From contig JAIRRR010000310.1 of the NCBI GenBank assembly GCA_031255875.1, forward strand, positions 1-7,130: DNA of 7,130 nucleotides, given 5' to 3'. The notes under the pieces are model-generated. The model ran no database searches and was not told where the DNA came from. It saw nothing but the letters and a program-made list of their open reading frames with translations. Positions 5,796 to 7,130 of the stretch are shown here, one piece after another (the stretch's first letter is position 1; the number at the start of each line of letters is the position of its first letter). The DNA comes from Treponema sp. Its GTDB lineage: Bacteria; Spirochaetota; Spirochaetia; Treponematales; Breznakiellaceae. The translations under genes were made by a program, and so were the position numbers.

Positions 5796-6458
5796 ATGGA
5801 CAACAGGATAATTTTTGCGGCCCCCTCGATACTTTCCGCCGACTTCGGGAATCTCGCCGGCGCGGTAAGGCGCGTGGACGAGTCCGGGGCGGAATGGATA
5901 CATGTGGATGTCATGGACGGCCACTTCGCCAGGAATTTGAGCTTCGGCCCCAAGACAGTCGCCGATCTGCGCCCCCTGACAAAGCTTGTTATGGACTGCC
6001 ACCTTATGGTGGACAATCCGCAGGAATATATCGAAAGTTTTGCGGAGGCCGGGGCCGATTATTTTACCTTTCACGCGGAGGCGGCGGTACATTCCCACCG
6101 CATTATCCAGAGCATAAAAAGCGCCGGCATGAAGGCCGGGGTCTGCATAGTGCCGGGGACGCCCGTGGGCGTTCTCGAAGAACTGCTGCCCGATCTGGAC
6201 CTCGTGCTCGTCCTTTTGGTGAATCCCGGATTCGGCGGGCAGAAAATGATCGCCCCGTGCCTGGACAAGGTTTCAAAACTCAAGGCCCTGCGGGAAGAAA
6301 GGGGCTGCCGTTACCTTCTTTCCGTTGACGGCGGCGTTACGGCGGACAATGCCCGGCTGGTAATAGAAAAGGGCGCGGACGTCATTGTGGCGGGCAGCGC
6401 GTTTTTCAACGCCCGGGACGACCGGGAAGCGGTACGGAAACTCAAGGGGCTTGCCTGA
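5796..6458 (+). CDS. rpe: Ribulose-phosphate 3-epimerase
   Basis: This TIM-barrel enzyme of 220 residues interconverts D-ribulose 5-phosphate and D-xylulose 5-phosphate; the close relative AlsE acts on D-allulose 6-phosphate. The family signatures are intact: APSILSADF (9-17), IHVDVMDGHF (35-44) with metal ligands H36 and D38, DCHLMV (67-72) with H69, NPGFGGQ (143-149) for phosphate binding, and SVDGGV (176-181) with D178, which also serves as a catalytic acid/base with D38. The start is the ATG at 5796 with GGAGGA (5785-5790) five bases upstream; a longer in-frame extension back to 5640 lies inside the aldolase gene and is rejected. It ends the operon and links its sugar phosphate to the pentose phosphate pathway. 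An operon-borne copy usually supplements a housekeeping one, and could have drifted in substrate. Confidence 0.93.
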   Translation: MDNRIIFAAPSILSADFGNLAGAVRRVDESGAEWIHVDVMDGHFARNLSFGPKTVADLRPLTKLVMDCHLMVDNPQEYIESFAEAGADYFTFHAEAAVHSHRIIQSIKSAGMKAGVCIVPGTPVGVLEELLPDLDLVLVLLVNPGFGGQKMIAPCLDKVSKLKALREERGCRYLLSVDGGVTADNARLVIEKGADVIVAGSAFFNARDDREAVRKLKGLA

Positions 6459-6468
6459 GCTTAGGCCC

Positions 6469-7113
6469 TTACGCGATAGCTAGAAGCTCGGAAGGCCGGG
6501 CGATGATCAGGTCGGCGCCTTCAAGTTCTTCCCTGCCCTTAAAGCCCCACAGCACGCCGCAGGCCGTCATGCCCCCGTTCTTGCCGGTCGCGATGTCAAC
6601 GCCGCCGTCCCCCACAAAGACGGCGTCCCCGGGGGCTATGCCGAGCCTTTCCAGCTCCGCGAGGACCCGGCCGGGGTCCGGCTTCATGGTCTTGCCCTCC
6701 ACCCCGCCCAGGACGAACCGAAAATCGATTCCCCGGAAAAGCTCTGCGGCTATTTTTTTGCCCAGTACCTCGGGCTTATTGGTGTAGATGCCCAGCGCCG
6801 CCCCCCTGCCGGAAAGGGCCTCCAGGGTTTCGGTCATGCCTTCATACGGCCTGGTTTTGTCCAGGCAGTGCGCCTCGTTGTGGACCGTGTACGCCCTGCG
6901 CAGGGCGGCCTGTTCTTCTTCGCCCAGCTCGTCATAGCCGGGCATTGCCCTGCTCAGGGTGACGCCTATGCCCATGCCCATATAGCCCAGGTATTCTTCG
7001 TAAGTGTGGAGGGGCAGGCCGCGCTGCGCCAGCAGGTAGTTGACGCTGTCCCCGATGTCATAGATGCTGTTTGCCAGCGTGCCGTCAAGATCAAAAATGT
7101 ATGCCTTTTTCAT
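6469..7113 (-). CDS. HAD-superfamily (subfamily IA) phosphatase, phosphoglycolate-phosphatase-like
   Basis: The protein has 214 residues, the normal size for Gph/PGMB-type HAD phosphatases that hydrolyse small phosphate esters in the cytosol. All four motifs are visible: I is FDLDGTLANS (7-16) with nucleophile D8 and acid/base D10; II is YTNK (110-113) with T111; III is K144 in KPDP; IV is VGDGGVDI (167-174) with D169 and D173. The helical cap occupies roughly residues 16-88. It reads against the sugar operon and ends 10 bp from the rpe stop codon, so it is a separate transcript. The ATG at 7113 is the only sensible start, although no SD lies upstream. 2-Phosphoglycolate is the default substrate for this type, but substrate ranges are broad. 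Confidence 0.9.
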   Translation of the reverse strand: MKKAYIFDLDGTLANSIYDIGDSVNYLLAQRGLPLHTYEEYLGYMGMGIGVTLSRAMPGYDELGEEEQAALRRAYTVHNEAHCLDKTRPYEGMTETLEALSGRGAALGIYTNKPEVLGKKIAAELFRGIDFRFVLGGVEGKTMKPDPGRVLAELERLGIAPGDAVFVGDGGVDIATGKNGGMTACGVLWGFKGREELEGADLIIARPSELLAIA

Positions 7114-7119
7114 AGCATG

Positions 7120-7125
7120 ATAATA
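7120..7125 (-). promoter_or_regulatory. Possible -10 box placing the HAD transcript start at its ATG (leaderless)
   Basis: Reading leftward, TATTAT (five of six matches to TATAAT) ends seven bases before the A of the HAD start codon, the usual distance from a -10 to a transcription start. No SD is visible between it and the ATG. The -35 would lie beyond the window edge, so this is tentative. Confidence 0.3.
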
Positions 7126-7130
7126 CCGTC

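Noticed and set aside
6444..6489. Possible bidirectional terminator between rpe and the HAD gene (AAGGG 6444-6448 with CCCTT 6466-6470; GAGCTT 6457-6462 with AAGCTC 6484-6489)
   Set aside because: The short inverted repeats are real, but the two alternatives compete, the first is interrupted, and neither is followed by a T-run in either direction. It overlaps both stop codons, so I do not call a terminator.
1..7130. CRISPR array, tRNA/rRNA genes, insertion sequences, phage or defence genes
   Set aside because: I saw no regularly spaced repeats, no cloverleaf-like or rRNA sequence, no transposase or integrase motifs, and no terminal inverted repeats.

Overview
The window is a bacterial accessory-metabolism locus with seven complete genes and one gene cut by the left edge. 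Coding density is high, Shine-Dalgarno (SD) sites are strong (GGAGG type), and the coding DNA is GC-rich yet freely uses ATA, AGG and GTA codons. There are no introns, tRNAs, rRNAs, CRISPR arrays or mobile elements that I can see. The enzyme set suggests an anaerobic or fermentative sugar-degrading bacterium. The mix of codon use and a URO-D-like gene inside a sugar operon would suit a spirochaete or a firmicute, but the sequence does not identify the host.

Layout: on the left, two genes read leftward: a VOC (glyoxalase-fold) protein (880-1215), then a zinc-dependent medium-chain dehydrogenase (854 down to the left edge, 3' end missing). A divergent control region (1216-1540) follows. It holds two back-to-back sigma70-type promoters separated by a shared A/T-rich tract, two copies of a 15-bp motif that each overlap one promoter, and a long GC-rich leader for the leftward transcript. 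Five rightward genes (1541-6458) with short gaps look like one operon: SMP-30/gluconolactonase-family lactonase, URO-D-family protein, FGGY kinase (closest by eye to L-fuculokinase), class II aldolase/epimerase (AraD/FucA family), and ribulose-phosphate 3-epimerase (Rpe). A HAD phosphatase of the phosphoglycolate-phosphatase type (6469-7113) faces the operon tail to tail, with a 10-bp gap.

How the genes may work together (inference): the dehydrogenase and lactonase could oxidise a sugar or polyol and open a sugar lactone. The kinase phosphorylates a ketose or related sugar. The class II enzyme cleaves or epimerises the sugar phosphate, and Rpe delivers D-xylulose/D-ribulose 5-phosphate to the pentose phosphate pathway. 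The URO-D-like and VOC proteins have no obvious step in any textbook route. The kinase points to a fuculose/ribulose-1-phosphate route, Rpe points to 5-phosphates, and the class II enzyme lacks diagnostic residues of both reference enzymes. The substrate is therefore unresolved, and this may be an undescribed variant of a ketose pathway. No transporter or regulator gene lies in the window.
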